A stretch of 37,410 nt of DNA from Oscillospiraceae bacterium (GCA_902765025.1 CACWYC010000016.1:1-37410), one strand, 5' to 3'. Shown: positions 1 to 9,052, counted from the first letter of the stretch. Notes: generated by a model from the sequence alone, not told the origin. Numbers and translations: made by a program.

Positions 1-779
1 GTGGCGCAGCGGATGACATCGTCATCCCACCAGATGTCCGGCAGCCAGGAGAAGGCTTCCAGCACCGCCAGCACGCACAGGCACAGGGCGGGGATGGCGG
101 CCAGAAGGGTGAAGCGCCGCAGGTGCTTGAGCTGCCGCCGCTCCACGCGCAGGGCGTCGTCGGGCTCCGGCTCCGGGGGCAGCGGTTCCTCCCGCCGGGG
201 GGCGGGGGCCCACAGCTCCTCGGTGTCCCGGGGATCGCGGGGGTCGGTCTGCTTGCCGTTTTTCGGCGCCAGCAGGCGGGCAAGGCGCTGCCACAGGGGC
301 TCCCGGGGCGGCAGGATGCCGTCTTCATTTTCCGCCATGGCGCTGTCCACCGTGTCCCACATCACGTCACGGACACGGACGCGGTCGGGGATGTCCTCCG
401 CCGGGGCGGCGGGGGCGGCGTCCTCCGCCTCGGGGGCGGGGGGCTCTTCCGGCTCCTCCGGCTCCTCCGGTTCGTCCGGCTCCGGCTCTGCCGGGCGGGC
501 GGGGCGGCGGGGGAAGCGCAGCAGGGAGCGCAGGGATTTTTTGTCCGCCACGGCGGTGTCCTCCCCAGGAGGCGTCTCCTCCTGCTGGGGGGCGTACAGC
601 TCGGCGGTATCGTCGGCGGGCAAATCGGGCGTGAGGGCAGGCTCCGCCGCACCGGAGCCGAATTCCGCTAAAATCGACTCCAGTGTGTAGCTCTCCCCCT
701 CCACCGGCCGGACGTTTTGCAGCAGCTCACCGGTGCGGCGCAGGGTTTCATATAGCTGTTTGTCCTGCTCTCTGCCCAT
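1..779 (-). CDS. Unrecognised acidic, Pro/Glu-rich membrane protein (C-terminus outside window)
   Basis: The frame is open from an ATG at 779 to the window edge, giving 259 residues and no stop. GAGG lies 6 bases before the start. Residues 1-50 look ordered. Residues 50-125 are a low-complexity linker of repeated E-E-P units, very acidic and proline rich. Around residues 190-220 the chain is basic. A hydrophobic stretch at about 222-242 (LLAAIPALCLCVLAVLEAF) is a likely transmembrane segment, which would put the N-terminus in the cytoplasm. It follows rlmB by 33 bases on the same strand, so the two are probably co-transcribed. I do not recognise the family. The codon use matches the GC-rich neighbours. 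Confidence 0.7.
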   Translation of the reverse strand, partial: MGREQDKQLYETLRRTGELLQNVRPVEGESYTLESILAEFGSGAAEPALTPDLPADDTAELYAPQQEETPPGEDTAVADKKSLRSLLRFPRRPARPAEPEPDEPEEPEEPEEPPAPEAEDAAPAAPAEDIPDRVRVRDVMWDTVDSAMAENEDGILPPREPLWQRLARLLAPKNGKQTDPRDPRDTEELWAPAPRREEPLPPEPEPDDALRVERRQLKHLRRFTLLAAIPALCLCVLAVLEAFSWLPDIWWDDDVIRCA

Positions 780-812
780 GGATTACCTCAAAATGATTTT
801 TTCCAGGCGTTG

Positions 813-1586
813 TTATAAACGCTGGCGCACGGCCTCATACAATAAGATGGCGGCGGCGGCGCTGGCGTTGAGGGAGGAGATGCGGCCCTTCATGGGGATG
901 CTGACGAGGAAATCGCAGGTCTCGGCCACCAGGCGGCTCATGCCGTCCCCCTCGGAGCCGATAACGATGGCGGCGCCGCCCTTCAGGTCGGCGTCATAGA
1001 GGGTGGTGGTGCCGTCGGCGGCGGTGCCGAAGACCCAGAGGCCCTGCTTCTTCAGGTCGTTCAAGGTGGCGGCCACGTTGGCCACCCGGGCCACCGGCAC
1101 GTAGCTGACGGCGCCGGCGGAGGTCTTGGCCACAATGGCGGTGAGGCCGGCGCTGCGGCGCTTGGGGATGATGACGCCGTGGGCCCCGGCGCACTCCGCC
1201 GTGCGGAGGATGGCGCCTAAATTGTGGGGGTCGGAAATCTCGTCGCACACCACCACCAGGGGCTTCTCCCCCTTGGCGGCGGCGGCTTCCAGAATGGTCT
1301 CCACGGTGACGTACTCCCGGACGGCGCCCAGAGCGATGACGCCCTGGTGGGAATGGGTGCGGGACATGGCGTCCAGCTTCCGCTTGTCCGCGTCCACCAC
1401 CACAATGCCCGCCGCCCGGGCCTTGGAGGCGATGTGGCCCAGGGTCTTGTCGGTGTCGCCCTTCATGAGATAGATTTTGTCGATGGGGGTGCCCAGGCGC
1501 AGGGCCTCAATGACGGCGTTGCGGCCCTCGATGATGCCGTCGGCCTCCGCCTGAAGGTCGGGGCGGGCGGTGTCTTTTTCTCTCAT
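813..1586 (-). CDS. rlmB: 23S rRNA 2'-O-methyltransferase, RlmB/TrmH (SPOUT) family
   Basis: A SpoU-type RNA ribose methyltransferase that uses S-adenosylmethionine; RlmB of this family methylates the 23S rRNA peptidyl-transferase region (G2251 in E. coli). The N-terminal substrate-binding domain starts with GIIEGRNAVIEAL. The C-terminal trefoil-knot domain shows the three SPOUT motifs: DPHNLGAILRTAE, then IVIGSEGDGMS, then IPMKGRISSLNASAAAA. An upstream in-frame ATG at 1592 has GAGG only one base away. The ATG at 1586 has GAGG (1594-1597) at 7 bases and is preferred, giving 257 residues. The assignment to G2251 rather than another TrmH target rests on the family pattern and length. Confidence 0.9.
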   Translation of the reverse strand: MREKDTARPDLQAEADGIIEGRNAVIEALRLGTPIDKIYLMKGDTDKTLGHIASKARAAGIVVVDADKRKLDAMSRTHSHQGVIALGAVREYVTVETILEAAAAKGEKPLVVVCDEISDPHNLGAILRTAECAGAHGVIIPKRRSAGLTAIVAKTSAGAVSYVPVARVANVAATLNDLKKQGLWVFGTAADGTTTLYDADLKGGAAIVIGSEGDGMSRLVAETCDFLVSIPMKGRISSLNASAAAAILLYEAVRQRL

Positions 1587-1664
1587 ACGCATACCTCAAG
1601 GTCTTTTATCATTCTTTTATAATGCGGCGCAGAGCCCGGGGGGCAACTGCCGATATTCCGTAAC

Positions 1665-1675
1665 AGTATACCATA
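1665..1675 (-). promoter_or_regulatory. Candidate extended -10 promoter for rlmB
   Basis: On the minus strand TATACT (1670-1665) is preceded by TGG, an extended -10. No good -35 box is visible at 17 bases. It lies about 80 bases before the rlmB start, in the divergent gap shared with xfp. Confidence 0.45.
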
Positions 1676-1775
1676 AAAGCGGGGCGAGGAAAAGCCATTT
1701 GCGGAAAATTTGGAAAAAAGACAAGGGACGCCCTTTTCCCTGGGAAAATTTCATGATTTAAGGCGCAAAAGAGGA

Positions 1776-1804
1776 TGGAAAATTCCACCGGGATGGGATA
1801 TAAT
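1776..1804 (+). promoter_or_regulatory. SigA-type promoter of xfp
   Basis: TGGAAA (1776-1781), 17-base spacer, TATAAT (1799-1804), about 50 bases before the xfp start. The -35 box matches consensus at 4 of 6 positions. The same TGGAAA-17-TATAAT pair drives the minus-strand HTH-NfeD operon at 19728-19756. Confidence 0.7.
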
Positions 1805-1854
1805 ATCAAGTGGCGGCCACGCCGCCCATTTACAACGAAAACGGAGGACATGCT

Positions 1855-4218
1855 ATGTCAAAGCTGACGCGCACCCCGGCTACCGACGCGGAGCTGCGGG
1901 TAATGGACAAGTACTGGCGGGCTGCCAACTATCTCACCGCCTGCCAGCTCTACCTGCTGGACAACCCCCTGCTGGAGCAGCCGCTGACCGCCGAGCATAT
2001 CAAGAAGAAGATTGTTGGCCACTGGGGCACCTGCCCGGGCCAGAACTTCATCTACACCCATCTGAACAGGGCCATCAAGGAATTTGACCTGGACATGGTC
2101 TACATCTCCGGCCCCGGCCACGGCGGCAACGCCATGGTGGCCCAGGACTGGCTGGACGGCAGCTATCAGGAGGTGTACCCCGACATCAGCCAGGACCGGG
2201 AGGGCATGCAGAGGCTCTTCAAGCGCTTCTCCTTCCCCGGCGGCATCCCCAGCCACGTGGCGCCGGAGACCCCCGGCTCTATCAACGAGGGCGGCGAGCT
2301 GGGCTACTCCCTGGCCCACGCCTTCGGCGCGGTGATTGACAACCCGGGCCTCATCGCCGCCACGGTGGTGGGCGACGGCGAGGCGGAGACCGGCCCTCTG
2401 GCTACCTCCTGGCAGCTGAACAAGTTCCTCTCCGCCGAGACCGACGGCGCGGTGCTGCCCATCCTCCACTTAAACGGCTACAAGATCGCCAACCCCACGG
2501 TGCTGGCCCGGATTCCCCACGAGGAGCTGGAGCAGTTCTTCCTGGGCTGCGGCTGGGAGCCCCATTTCGTGGAGGGCAGCGACCCGGAGAAGATGCACCG
2601 GCTGATGGCGGACACCATGGACGAGTGCATCGAGAAGATTCTCCGCTACCAGAAGGCCGCCCGGGAGGAGGGCTGCAAGGACCGCCCCCGGTGGCCCATG
2701 ATCGTGCTGCGGGCCCCCAAGGGCTGGACCGGCCCGGACTACGTGGACGGGGCCAAGGTGGAGGACTACTGGCGTGCCCACCAGGTGCCCATCCAGCCCG
2801 ACAGCGCCCAGCACATCCGGCAGATTGAGACGTGGCTGAAAAGCTACCGGCCGGAGGAGCTGTTCGACAAGGACGGCGCACCGGTGCAGGAGCTGCGGGA
2901 CCTGCCCCCCAAGGGCAAGAGCCGCATGGGCGCCAACCCCCACGCCAACGGCGGACAGCTGATGCGGGACCTGCGGATGCCCGACTTCCGGCAGTACGGC
3001 GTGGAGGTTCCCTTCCCCGGCAGCGTGGAGGCCCAGGACATGGCGGAGCTGGGCAAGTTCGTCCGGGACATCTACAAGCTGAACGAAAAGGAGCGCAACT
3101 TCCGCTCCTTCGGCCCTGACGAGACCACCTCCAACCGCTTGAACCCCGTGTTTGAGGTCACTGACCGGGCCTGGAACGGCGACGTGTACGACACCGACGA
3201 CCACCTGGACGAGAACGGACGGGTGATGGACTCCATGCTGTCTGAGCACGTGTGCCAGGGTATGCTGGAGGGCTATCTGCTCACCGGACGCCACGGCTTC
3301 TTCAACTCCTACGAGGCCTTTATCCGCATTGTGGACTCCATGTTCTCCCAGCACGCCAAGTGGCTGAAGGTGTGCAGCCAGCTGCCCTGGCGCCACGCCA
3401 TCGCCTCGCTGAACTACGTGCTGGCCTCCAACGTGTGGCAGCAGGACCACAACGGCTTTACCCACCAGGATCCCGGCTTCCTGGATCACATGGTGAACAA
3501 GAAGGCGGACGTGGTGCGGCTGTACCTGCCGCCGGATGCCAACTGCCTGTTGAGCTGCTTTGACCACTGCGTCCGCAGCCGCAACTACGTCAACTGCATC
3601 GTGGCCTCCAAGCATCCCCGGCCCCAGTGGCTGACCATGGAGCAGGCGGTGAAGCACTGCACCCAGGGCATCGGCATCTGGCAGTGGGCCAGCACCGACC
3701 AGGGCCAGGAGCCGGACATCGTGATGGCCTGCTGCGGCGACACCCCCACCCTGGAGACGCTGGCGGCGGTGACGATCCTGCGCGACGCCTTCCCGGAGCT
3801 GAAGATCCGGGTGGTGAACGTGGTGGACCTGATGCGGTTGCAGAGCGACACCCAGCACCCCCACGGCATGAGCCAGCAGGAGTACGATTTGCTGTTCACC
3901 CGCGATAAGCCCATTATCTTCGCCTTCCACGGCTATCCCAGCCTGATCCATGAGCTGACCTACAAGCGGCACAACAAGAACATCCACGTCCGCGGCTACA
4001 TGGAGGAGGGCACCATCACCACGCCCTTCGACATGCGGGTGCTGAACAAGCTCGACCGCTTCAACCTGGTGATGGCCGCCATCTACAACCTGCCCCAGCT
4101 GGGCAACCGGGGCGCGTATCTGGTGCAGCAGATGGAGGACAAGCTGGTGGAGCACCGGCAGTATATCGCCCAGTACGGCGTGGATCTGCCGGAGGTCACG
4201 GAGTGGAAGTGGAAATGA
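1855..4218 (+). CDS. xfp: Xylulose-5-phosphate/fructose-6-phosphate phosphoketolase
   Basis: A thiamine-diphosphate enzyme that splits xylulose 5-phosphate (and often fructose 6-phosphate) with phosphate to acetyl-phosphate plus glyceraldehyde 3-phosphate or erythrose 4-phosphate, the key step of the phosphoketolase pathway. It has 787 residues, the usual family length. The family signature EGGELGY is at residues 145-151 and the ThDP/Mg motif starts with GDGE at 173-176. The N-terminus has the typical [17 protein letters not shown] block. GGAGG (1843-1847) sits 7 bases before the ATG at 1855, so in-frame codons further upstream are not needed. It is a single-gene unit with its own promoter, and a hairpin follows the stop. 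Substrate preference cannot be read from sequence alone. Confidence 0.97.
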   Translation: MSKLTRTPATDAELRVMDKYWRAANYLTACQLYLLDNPLLEQPLTAEHIKKKIVGHWGTCPGQNFIYTHLNRAIKEFDLDMVYISGPGHGGNAMVAQDWLDGSYQEVYPDISQDREGMQRLFKRFSFPGGIPSHVAPETPGSINEGGELGYSLAHAFGAVIDNPGLIAATVVGDGEAETGPLATSWQLNKFLSAETDGAVLPILHLNGYKIANPTVLARIPHEELEQFFLGCGWEPHFVEGSDPEKMHRLMADTMDECIEKILRYQKAAREEGCKDRPRWPMIVLRAPKGWTGPDYVDGAKVEDYWRAHQVPIQPDSAQHIRQIETWLKSYRPEELFDKDGAPVQELRDLPPKGKSRMGANPHANGGQLMRDLRMPDFRQYGVEVPFPGSVEAQDMAELGKFVRDIYKLNEKERNFRSFGPDETTSNRLNPVFEVTDRAWNGDVYDTDDHLDENGRVMDSMLSEHVCQGMLEGYLLTGRHGFFNSYEAFIRIVDSMFSQHAKWLKVCSQLPWRHAIASLNYVLASNVWQQDHNGFTHQDPGFLDHMVNKKADVVRLYLPPDANCLLSCFDHCVRSRNYVNCIVASKHPRPQWLTMEQAVKHCTQGIGIWQWASTDQGQEPDIVMACCGDTPTLETLAAVTILRDAFPELKIRVVNVVDLMRLQSDTQHPHGMSQQEYDLLFTRDKPIIFAFHGYPSLIHELTYKRHNKNIHVRGYMEEGTITTPFDMRVLNKLDRFNLVMAAIYNLPQLGNRGAYLVQQMEDKLVEHRQYIAQYGVDLPEVTEWKWK

Positions 4219-4252
4219 TCCGCTGACACACCGCATTTAATAATGTAACGGC

Positions 4253-4293
4253 GGCCCGCCGCTTTGGGAGTTTTCCTCCCGGAGCGGCGGGCC
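4253..4293. terminator. Hairpin between convergent xfp and microprotein gene
   Basis: GGCCCGCCGCT (4253-4263) pairs perfectly with AGCGGCGGGCC (4283-4293). There is no T-run on either side, so it may stop transcription poorly or act mainly as a 3'-end stabiliser for both convergent genes. Confidence 0.55.
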
Positions 4294-4300
4294 GGTCGTA

Positions 4301-4408
4301 TCAGTATTGGCGGTCGTTCCAACCGCTGACGATGCACAGGCACATGGTCACCACGCCGGTGATGCCGCCCAGCAGCATCCCCAGAAAAAAGGCGGCCCAG
4401 GGATTCAT
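4301..4408 (-). CDS. 35-residue single-span membrane microprotein (DUF3789-like)
   Basis: The minus strand encodes 35 residues starting MNPWAAFFLGMLLGGITGVV and ending in a polar DRQY tail. GGAGGTG lies 5 bases before the ATG, a strong ribosome site. Residues 5-28 form one hydrophobic, glycine-rich span with Cys at 23 and 25. Tiny proteins of this layout (glycine-rich helix, a MCL motif, a short charged end) are grouped as DUF3789 in Firmicutes; that assignment is from memory and unverified. The function is unknown. It stands alone, convergent with xfp and divergent from ftsH. Confidence 0.65.
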   Translation of the reverse strand: MNPWAAFFLGMLLGGITGVVTMCLCIVSGWNDRQY

Positions 4409-4525
4409 TCGCTTCACCTCCCCACGGGTTTTACCGTGAGTTTACCCCGGATGGCGGAAAAGTAATCCGCACCGGGCTGCGCCGCTCTTCATAGAAATTT
4501 TACAGAAAATGACGGTACGCCGTGC

Positions 4526-4554
4526 TTGTGGGGGCGGCGGGATTGTGCTATACT
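4526..4554 (+). promoter_or_regulatory. Promoter of ftsH
   Basis: TTGTGG (4526-4531), 17 bases, TATACT (4549-4554) with the extended -10 TGC directly before it, 32 bases from the ftsH start. Confidence 0.65.
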
Positions 4555-4586
4555 GGCCGGGAACCCCATGAAAAGGAGGTTAGACC

Positions 4587-6743
4587 GTGAATCAAGACCA
4601 GAACAACAAGAATAACCCCAACAATAACAATAAAAACAGCCGCATGCGCGGCGTGCTGACCCTGGTGGCCTGGGCCATCGTGGTGACGGTGATTATGAAC
4701 TACATCGGCGCGTACAGCCAGAACACCGCCAACAAGTCCACCAGCCACGAGGTGAAATACAGCCAGTTTATCACCCTGGTGGAGGAGGGCAACGCCAAGA
4801 GCGTGCTGTTCCGGGACGGCGTGATCTACGTCAGGCCCGTGGAGGGCTACGTGTACACCGAGGACGAGACCCCCGGCAGCGACACCCAGCCCAAGAGCTA
4901 CACCAACACCGAGGACACACCGCTTACGCTGTTCACCACGGCGCTGCAGGACGACGACCTGCTGCCCCTGCTGAAGGAGCACGGCGTGGAATACACCGGC
5001 TACTACAAGGCACAGATGAGCCCGCTGCTGGAGTTCATGGTGCTGTACATTCTGCCCACCATCATCATGGTGGGAGGCATGGTGCTGCTGTTCCGCTTCA
5101 TCAGCAAGAGCGGCGGCGGCATCGGCGGTATCGGCAACGTGGGCAAGAGCAACGCCAAGGTGTATATGGAGCGGTCCACCGGCGTCACCTTTAAGGACGT
5201 GGCGGGCCAGGACGAGGCCAAGGAGAGCCTGGAGGAGATCATCGACTTCCTCCACAACCCCCAGAAGTACACCGCCATCGGCGCCAAGCTGCCCAAGGGC
5301 GCGCTGCTGGTGGGCTCCCCCGGTACCGGCAAGACGCTGCTGGCCAAGGCTGTGGCCGGCGAGGCGGGGGTGCCGTTCTTCTCCATCTCCGGCTCCGACT
5401 TTGTGGAGATGTTCGTAGGCGTGGGCGCCAGCCGCGTCCGCGACCTGTTTAAGGAGGCCGCCAAGGTGGCGCCGTGCATCATCTTCATCGACGAGATCGA
5501 CACCATCGGCAAGAGCCGTGACGGCGGGCGCTTCGGCGGCAACGACGAGCGGGAGCAGACCCTGAACCAGCTGCTGGCGGAGCTGGACGGCTTCGACCCC
5601 AGCAAGGGCGTCATCGTGCTGGGCGCCACCAACCGGCCCGAGGTGCTGGACAAGGCGCTGCTGCGGCCCGGACGGTTCGACCGGCGCATCACCGTGGACC
5701 GGCCCAACTTCGCAGGGCGATTGGCCACCTTGCAGGTACACACCCGGAACATCCATCTGGCGGAGGACGTGGATCTGGAGAAGATCGCCCAGGCCACCGC
5801 CGGCACCGTGGGCGCCGATTTGGCCAACCTGGTGAACGAGGCGGCGCTGCGGGCCGTCCGCAAGGGCCGGAGAGCCGTGAACCAGGAGGATCTGCTGGTG
5901 TCCTTTGAGGTGGTCATCGCCGGCGCGGAGAAGAAGGGCAGCGTCATCACCGAGGAGGAAAAGCGGGTCATCGCCTACCACGAGGTGGGTCACGCGCTGG
6001 TGGCAGCCAAGCAGAAGAACGCCCAGCCGGTGTCCAAAATCACCATCGTGCCCCACACCCAGGGGGCCCTGGGCTACACGCTGCACCTGCCGGAGGAGGA
6101 GAAGTTCCTCATGTCCCGGGAGGACATTCTGGCGGAAATCCGCACGCTGCTGGCAGGCCGCTCCAGCGAGGAAGTGGTGTGCCACACCATGACCTCCGGC
6201 GCCGCCAACGACATCGAGCGGGCCACGGAGCTGGCCCGGAACATGGTGGCCCGGTTCGGCATGTGCGAGGCGTTTGACATGATGGCCCTGGGCACCATCC
6301 AGAGCCAGTATCTGGACGGGGGCTACTCCATGACCTGCGCCCAGGAGACCTACGCCGCCGCCGACCGGGAGACCATTAAGATTCTCCGCCAGTGCCATGA
6401 GGAGGCCAAGGCCATCCTCAATGAGAACCGGGAGCTGCTGGACAAGATTGCGGCCTACCTGCTGAAGAAGGAGACCATTACCGGTCAGGAGATGATGGCC
6501 ATTATCGAGGGAAAGGACCCGGAGGCGGTGGACGACTACTTCGGCGTGAACAAAAACGCCTTCCGTCCCTCCCAGCCGGAGACCATCGAGGCCCCGGCCA
6601 AGAAGATCAGCATGATCTCCCAGCCGGTGCCCATGCCGGAGGAGCAGCCCGCAGAGGAAGCGCCTGCGGAGGAGGCTTCTGGCAAGGAAGCGCCTGCGGA
6701 GGAAGCGCCTGCCGAGGAAGCGCACGGCGAGGACGAGGAATAA
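4587..6743 (+). CDS. ftsH: ATP-dependent zinc metalloprotease FtsH
   Basis: A membrane-anchored AAA+ protease that degrades misfolded membrane proteins and short-lived regulators. It has 718 residues. Transmembrane segments are at about 12-31 and 148-169 with an extracytoplasmic domain between them. The AAA module has Walker A GSPGTGKT (243-250), Walker B IIFIDEID and the second region of homology ending in RPGRFDR. The zinc site is HEVGH (465-469), with Asp542 in [11 protein letters not shown] as the likely third ligand. The start is GTG, 6 bases after AAGGAGGT. The C-terminal tail (about 690-718) is a repeat of A-P-A-E-E units, very acidic. The N-terminus is unusually rich in Asn/Lys before the first span. 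It is monocistronic with its own promoter and terminator. Confidence 0.97.
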   Translation: MNQDQNNKNNPNNNNKNSRMRGVLTLVAWAIVVTVIMNYIGAYSQNTANKSTSHEVKYSQFITLVEEGNAKSVLFRDGVIYVRPVEGYVYTEDETPGSDTQPKSYTNTEDTPLTLFTTALQDDDLLPLLKEHGVEYTGYYKAQMSPLLEFMVLYILPTIIMVGGMVLLFRFISKSGGGIGGIGNVGKSNAKVYMERSTGVTFKDVAGQDEAKESLEEIIDFLHNPQKYTAIGAKLPKGALLVGSPGTGKTLLAKAVAGEAGVPFFSISGSDFVEMFVGVGASRVRDLFKEAAKVAPCIIFIDEIDTIGKSRDGGRFGGNDEREQTLNQLLAELDGFDPSKGVIVLGATNRPEVLDKALLRPGRFDRRITVDRPNFAGRLATLQVHTRNIHLAEDVDLEKIAQATAGTVGADLANLVNEAALRAVRKGRRAVNQEDLLVSFEVVIAGAEKKGSVITEEEKRVIAYHEVGHALVAAKQKNAQPVSKITIVPHTQGALGYTLHLPEEEKFLMSREDILAEIRTLLAGRSSEEVVCHTMTSGAANDIERATELARNMVARFGMCEAFDMMALGTIQSQYLDGGYSMTCAQETYAAADRETIKILRQCHEEAKAILNENRELLDKIAAYLLKKETITGQEMMAIIEGKDPEAVDDYFGVNKNAFRPSQPETIEAPAKKISMISQPVPMPEEQPAEEAPAEEASGKEAPAEEAPAEEAHGEDEE

Positions 6744-6758
6744 GCGCATAACGGTGGA

Positions 6759-6788
6759 CAGCCCCGGGCCTGTGCCCGGGGCTGATTT
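6759..6788 (+). terminator. Rho-independent terminator of ftsH
   Basis: CAGCCCCGGGC (6759-6769) pairs with GCCCGGGGCTG (6774-6784), a 4-base loop, followed by ATTTT. Confidence 0.8.
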
Positions 6789-6843
6789 TCGTGCCGTTGC
6801 CCTTGCCGTGGCGGCAAAGATGTGGTATACTGTGTGGCGATAC

Positions 6844-6928
6844 GCGGGTATGATGGAATTGGTAGACATGCCGGATTTAGGTTCCTGTGCCGAGAGGCGT
6901 GTGGGTTCGAGTCCCACTACCCGTACCA
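6844..6928 (+). tRNA. tRNA-Leu (anticodon TAG)
   Basis: An 85-base class II tRNA with the CCA encoded. The acceptor GCGGGTA pairs with TACCCGT (a G-T pair at 1-72). The anticodon TAG is at 6878-6880 in a 7-base loop, the long variable arm is TGCCGAGAGGCG, and the T-arm carries GGTTCGAGTCC. The anticodon stem CCGGA/TCCTG has one C-T mismatch (6872 with 6886). Confidence 0.95.
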
Positions 6929-6970
6929 CCGAAAAGGGCCTTTTGTCGTGAGACAAAAGGCCCTTTTCGG
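6929..6970. terminator. Perfect 19-bp hairpin after tRNA-Leu
   Basis: Bases 6929-6947 pair without a mismatch to 6952-6970 around a GTGA loop. Each arm ends in runs of A/T (AAAAGGGCC and GGCCCTTTT), so a transcript from either strand has a U-rich 3' arm. It most likely ends the tRNA transcript. Confidence 0.75.
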
Positions 6971-7147
6971 AATGATGTTTGCCCCTGCGGGGCAAATGAT
7001 GTTGGCGGAGCCAAGTGATGTTTGCTGCGCAAGTGATGTGTGAGCGGCGGCACGTGGGGCAAACATCGCATCACTGCGGCGCGAAGTGACGCAACATCAT
7101 TTTGCGGCGGCAGCCGCAATGCATCACTATGCCGCAGGCATAGCATC
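6971..7147. repeat. Array of unlike mini-hairpins separated by TGATG / CATCA linkers
   Basis: This stretch is a chain of short hairpins of different sequence: TTTGCCCC/GGGGCAAA, TTGGC/GCCAA, TTGC/GCAA, then TTGCGGC/GCCGCAA and TATGCC/GGCATA. The first half is spaced by TGATG or GTGATG and the second half by CATCAC or its shortened forms. The linkers of the two halves are reverse complements, so the whole array can also fold as one large inverted repeat. No gene is visible in it. Confidence 0.7.
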
Positions 7148-7166
7148 ACGAAAATGCGTGCTTCGT

Positions 7167-7222
7167 CGCCCCCTCATCCGTCGGCTGCGCCGACACCTTC
7201 CCCCCAGGGGGAAGGCGGGGCG
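7167..7222. repeat. Family A double-hairpin repeat, copy 1
   Basis: Begins CGCCCCCTCATCCG, then hairpin TCGGC/GCCGA, then CCTTCCCCC/GGGGGAAGG, and ends GGCGGGGCG, which can pair with the start. Four more copies are at 8990, 11489, 17070 and 17476. Confidence 0.8.
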
Positions 7223-7263
7223 GTTGTCAGTGATGTTTGCGTGGTATGTGCCTTCGGCATGTG

Positions 7264-7291
7264 AAAAAACCGCCCTTCGGGCGGGTTTTTT
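7264..7291. terminator. Bidirectional terminator, 3' of carD-like gene
   Basis: An A-run, CCGCCC, a short TTC loop, GGGCGG and a T-run. Read on the minus strand it ends the CarD gene immediately after its stop. Confidence 0.8.
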
Positions 7292-7802
7292 ATTCGGCGG
7301 GCCAGGCGGGGTAGGATTGGCGGATGTAGGTCTCCATATCGTCACGGGCCAGGGACAGTGCCGCGGCCAGCTCGCCGTAGAGCTGATCCTCTGCCCGCTT
7401 GGTGAAGCGCTCGTCCAGCTGGCTGACTTTTTTGCCGTGGCGCAGCGCCCACTGGCGACGGCGGGCGGTGTGCTTCATCATGGCCGCCATAGCGGCGCAG
7501 TCGTAGGTGGCGCAGACGGCGTGGTAATGCTCCTTGGCCACACGCATGCCGCCCTCCGGGGGCGCCTGGGGCGGCAGGTCGGGCAGGGCGGCGATGAAAT
7601 CGCGGGCCGCCTCCGCCGTCATAATGGGTCGCATCAGCACCTTTGTGTCCACAGGGGTCAGCACCTGGCCGGAGCGGTAAAGGGGCTGCAGCGTGTAATA
7701 CTGCCGCTGCTTGTCCATGCCGGCGATGGCGGGCACGCCGATGCTCTCCACCCGGCACACGCCCTCGCCGCCATATACCACCAGTTCTCCGATCTGAAAC
7801 AT
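7290..7802 (-). CDS. CarD/CdnL-family RNA-polymerase-binding regulator
   Basis: 170 residues. The N-terminal 60 form the CarD/TRCF RNA-polymerase interaction domain, seen in MFQIGELVVYGGEGVCRVES followed by the YYTLQPLY strand and the VDTKVLMRPIM edge. The C-terminal part is helical and charged, as in CarD proteins that bind the upstream fork of open promoter complexes. GGGAGG lies 5 bases before the ATG at 7802, so the longer frame starting at 7835 is not needed. The gene stands alone between a bidirectional terminator and its own promoter. Its regulon cannot be told from sequence. CarD-family members in Firmicutes commonly tune rRNA or stress promoters; that is family knowledge, not shown here. 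Confidence 0.85.
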   Translation of the reverse strand: MFQIGELVVYGGEGVCRVESIGVPAIAGMDKQRQYYTLQPLYRSGQVLTPVDTKVLMRPIMTAEAARDFIAALPDLPPQAPPEGGMRVAKEHYHAVCATYDCAAMAAMMKHTARRRQWALRHGKKVSQLDERFTKRAEDQLYGELAAALSLARDDMETYIRQSYPAWPAE

Positions 7803-7857
7803 GGATGCCTCCCGCTTTTCCGCCGCGATTCCCATCGATCACGATATTCTAATAGGT

Positions 7858-7866
7858 ATTATAGCA
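7858..7866 (-). promoter_or_regulatory. Extended -10 promoter of the CarD gene
   Basis: On the minus strand TGC precedes TATAAT (7863-7858). The -35 position holds only a weak TTACAT. It lies 56 bases before the start. Confidence 0.6.
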
Positions 7867-8015
7867 CAGCTTTTGGCAAAATGTAAGAGGAATTTTACTA
7901 TTTTCTTATATTTCTGCCACTTTTTTATGCTAATATCGCGGTTTTGCTCCCGTTTTTCCGTCTTTCGCCATAATGTCGGCATGTGAGGGAGAAAATGGGC
8001 ATCTTTGGGGCGGGC

Positions 8016-8044
8016 TTGTCAAACGGGGCGGAGATGGGTATAAT
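8016..8044 (+). promoter_or_regulatory. SigA-type promoter of the mscS-like gene
   Basis: TTGTCA (8016-8021), 17 bases, TATAAT (8039-8044): one mismatch from consensus overall, 33 bases before the start codon. Confidence 0.85.
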
Positions 8045-8076
8045 AAGGTGACAAATGCCGCAAGGAGGACGAAAAA

Positions 8077-8895
8077 ATGACGGATACTACCGTTGTAACC
8101 GAAACCGTAAACGACGTTGTGACCAACATGACGCTGATTAAGGCGTTGACCGTCCTGGCCACGCTGGTGGTGTGCCTGGGCGTGACGAAAATCGTGGACG
8201 CCATTATGGGCAAGGTGCTGGCCCGGGGCAAGCTGGACAAGCGGGTGGGCGAATACCTGCGCAAGGGCATCAAGACGCTGATGCTGGTGGTGACGGTGCT
8301 GGTGGTGGCCGACCAGCTGGGCGTGCCCATCACGTCGCTGGTGGCGCTGCTGAGCGTGCTGTCGTTGGCGGTGACGCTGGCGGTGCAGACGGTGCTGAGC
8401 AACGTGGCCGGCGGGCTCGTCATTCTGGGCACCAATCCCTTTGCCATCGGCGACTACATCGAGGCGGGCGCCACCGCCGGTACGGTGGCGGAAATTCACC
8501 TGACACACACCTGTCTCGACCACCCCAACGGGCTGCGGATCGTGGTGCCCAACGGCTCCCTCAGCGCCGACAGGATCACCAATTACACCCGGCTGGGGAA
8601 GCGGCGCATCAACATCACCGTGACGGCCTCCTATGACGCGGCGGCCCAGACGGTGCGCCAGGCGCTGCTGGAGGCGGTGAGCATGTGCCCCCAGGTACAC
8701 AGCGACCCGGCACCGGCGGTGTATGTGGACAGCTACGGCGAGAGCAGCATCGCCTATATCGTGCGGTGCTGGTGCGACGCGGCGGTGTACTGGGACGTGT
8801 ATTTCCCGCTGATGGAGAACATCCGCACCTGCTTTGAGAAGTACGGCGTGGAGATGACGTACAACCATTTGAACGTACATATTTTGGAAAAATAA
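8077..8895 (+). CDS. Small-conductance mechanosensitive channel, MscS family
   Basis: A turgor-gated channel of the cytoplasmic membrane that releases solutes on osmotic downshock. It has 272 residues, close to E. coli MscS. Three membrane segments are visible at about 18-40, 62-82 and 86-112. The third ends in the pore-lining stretch LAVQTVLSNVAGGLVI. The beta domain follows, with NPFAIGDYIEAG and the conserved VVPNGSL. The alpha/beta C-terminal domain ends at the stop. AAGGAGG is placed well before the ATG. It is a single-gene unit with a near-consensus promoter and a strong terminator. Confidence 0.9.
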   Translation: MTDTTVVTETVNDVVTNMTLIKALTVLATLVVCLGVTKIVDAIMGKVLARGKLDKRVGEYLRKGIKTLMLVVTVLVVADQLGVPITSLVALLSVLSLAVTLAVQTVLSNVAGGLVILGTNPFAIGDYIEAGATAGTVAEIHLTHTCLDHPNGLRIVVPNGSLSADRITNYTRLGKRRINITVTASYDAAAQTVRQALLEAVSMCPQVHSDPAPAVYVDSYGESSIAYIVRCWCDAAVYWDVYFPLMENIRTCFEKYGVEMTYNHLNVHILEK

Positions 8896-8915
8896 TTATT
8901 CCCGGTTTTGACAGA

Positions 8916-8955
8916 ATAAGAGGAGCGATGCGAAATCGCTCCTCTTATGTTTTTT
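8916..8955 (+). terminator. Terminator of the mscS-like gene
   Basis: ATAAGAGGAGCGA (8916-8928) pairs with TCGCTCCTCTTAT (8936-8948), followed by a T-run to 8955. Confidence 0.9.
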
Positions 8956-8989
8956 ATGCGGGGGGTGTGGGTGGTAGGCGTGCGGTCAT

Positions 8990-9052
8990 CGCCCCCTCAT
9001 CCGCCCCAGTGTGCGCACTGGGGCACCTTCCCCCCGAGGGGAAGGCGGGGCG
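8990..9052. repeat. Family A double-hairpin repeat, copy 2
   Basis: Same frame as copy 1 but the first hairpin is entirely different: GCCCCAGTG with its complement CACTGGGGC. A second partial 3' end of the repeat (GGGGAAGGCGGGGCGGATTT) follows at about 9153-9172, just before the uridine phosphorylase stop. The rest of 9053-9181 shows only a family B-like CCCTACGG at 9113-9120. Confidence 0.75.

Noticed and set aside
1..690. Plus-strand Ser/Gly-rich frame at the window start
   Set aside because: It is the shadow of the minus-strand acidic protein, which has a ribosome site and sits in an operon with rlmB.
2470..4236. Very long open frame antisense to xfp (similarly opposite ftsH at 4548-6995 and groEL at 22383-24218)
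   Set aside because: His/Val/Leu-rich translations without family features, caused by high GC and strong codon bias of the real gene on the other strand.
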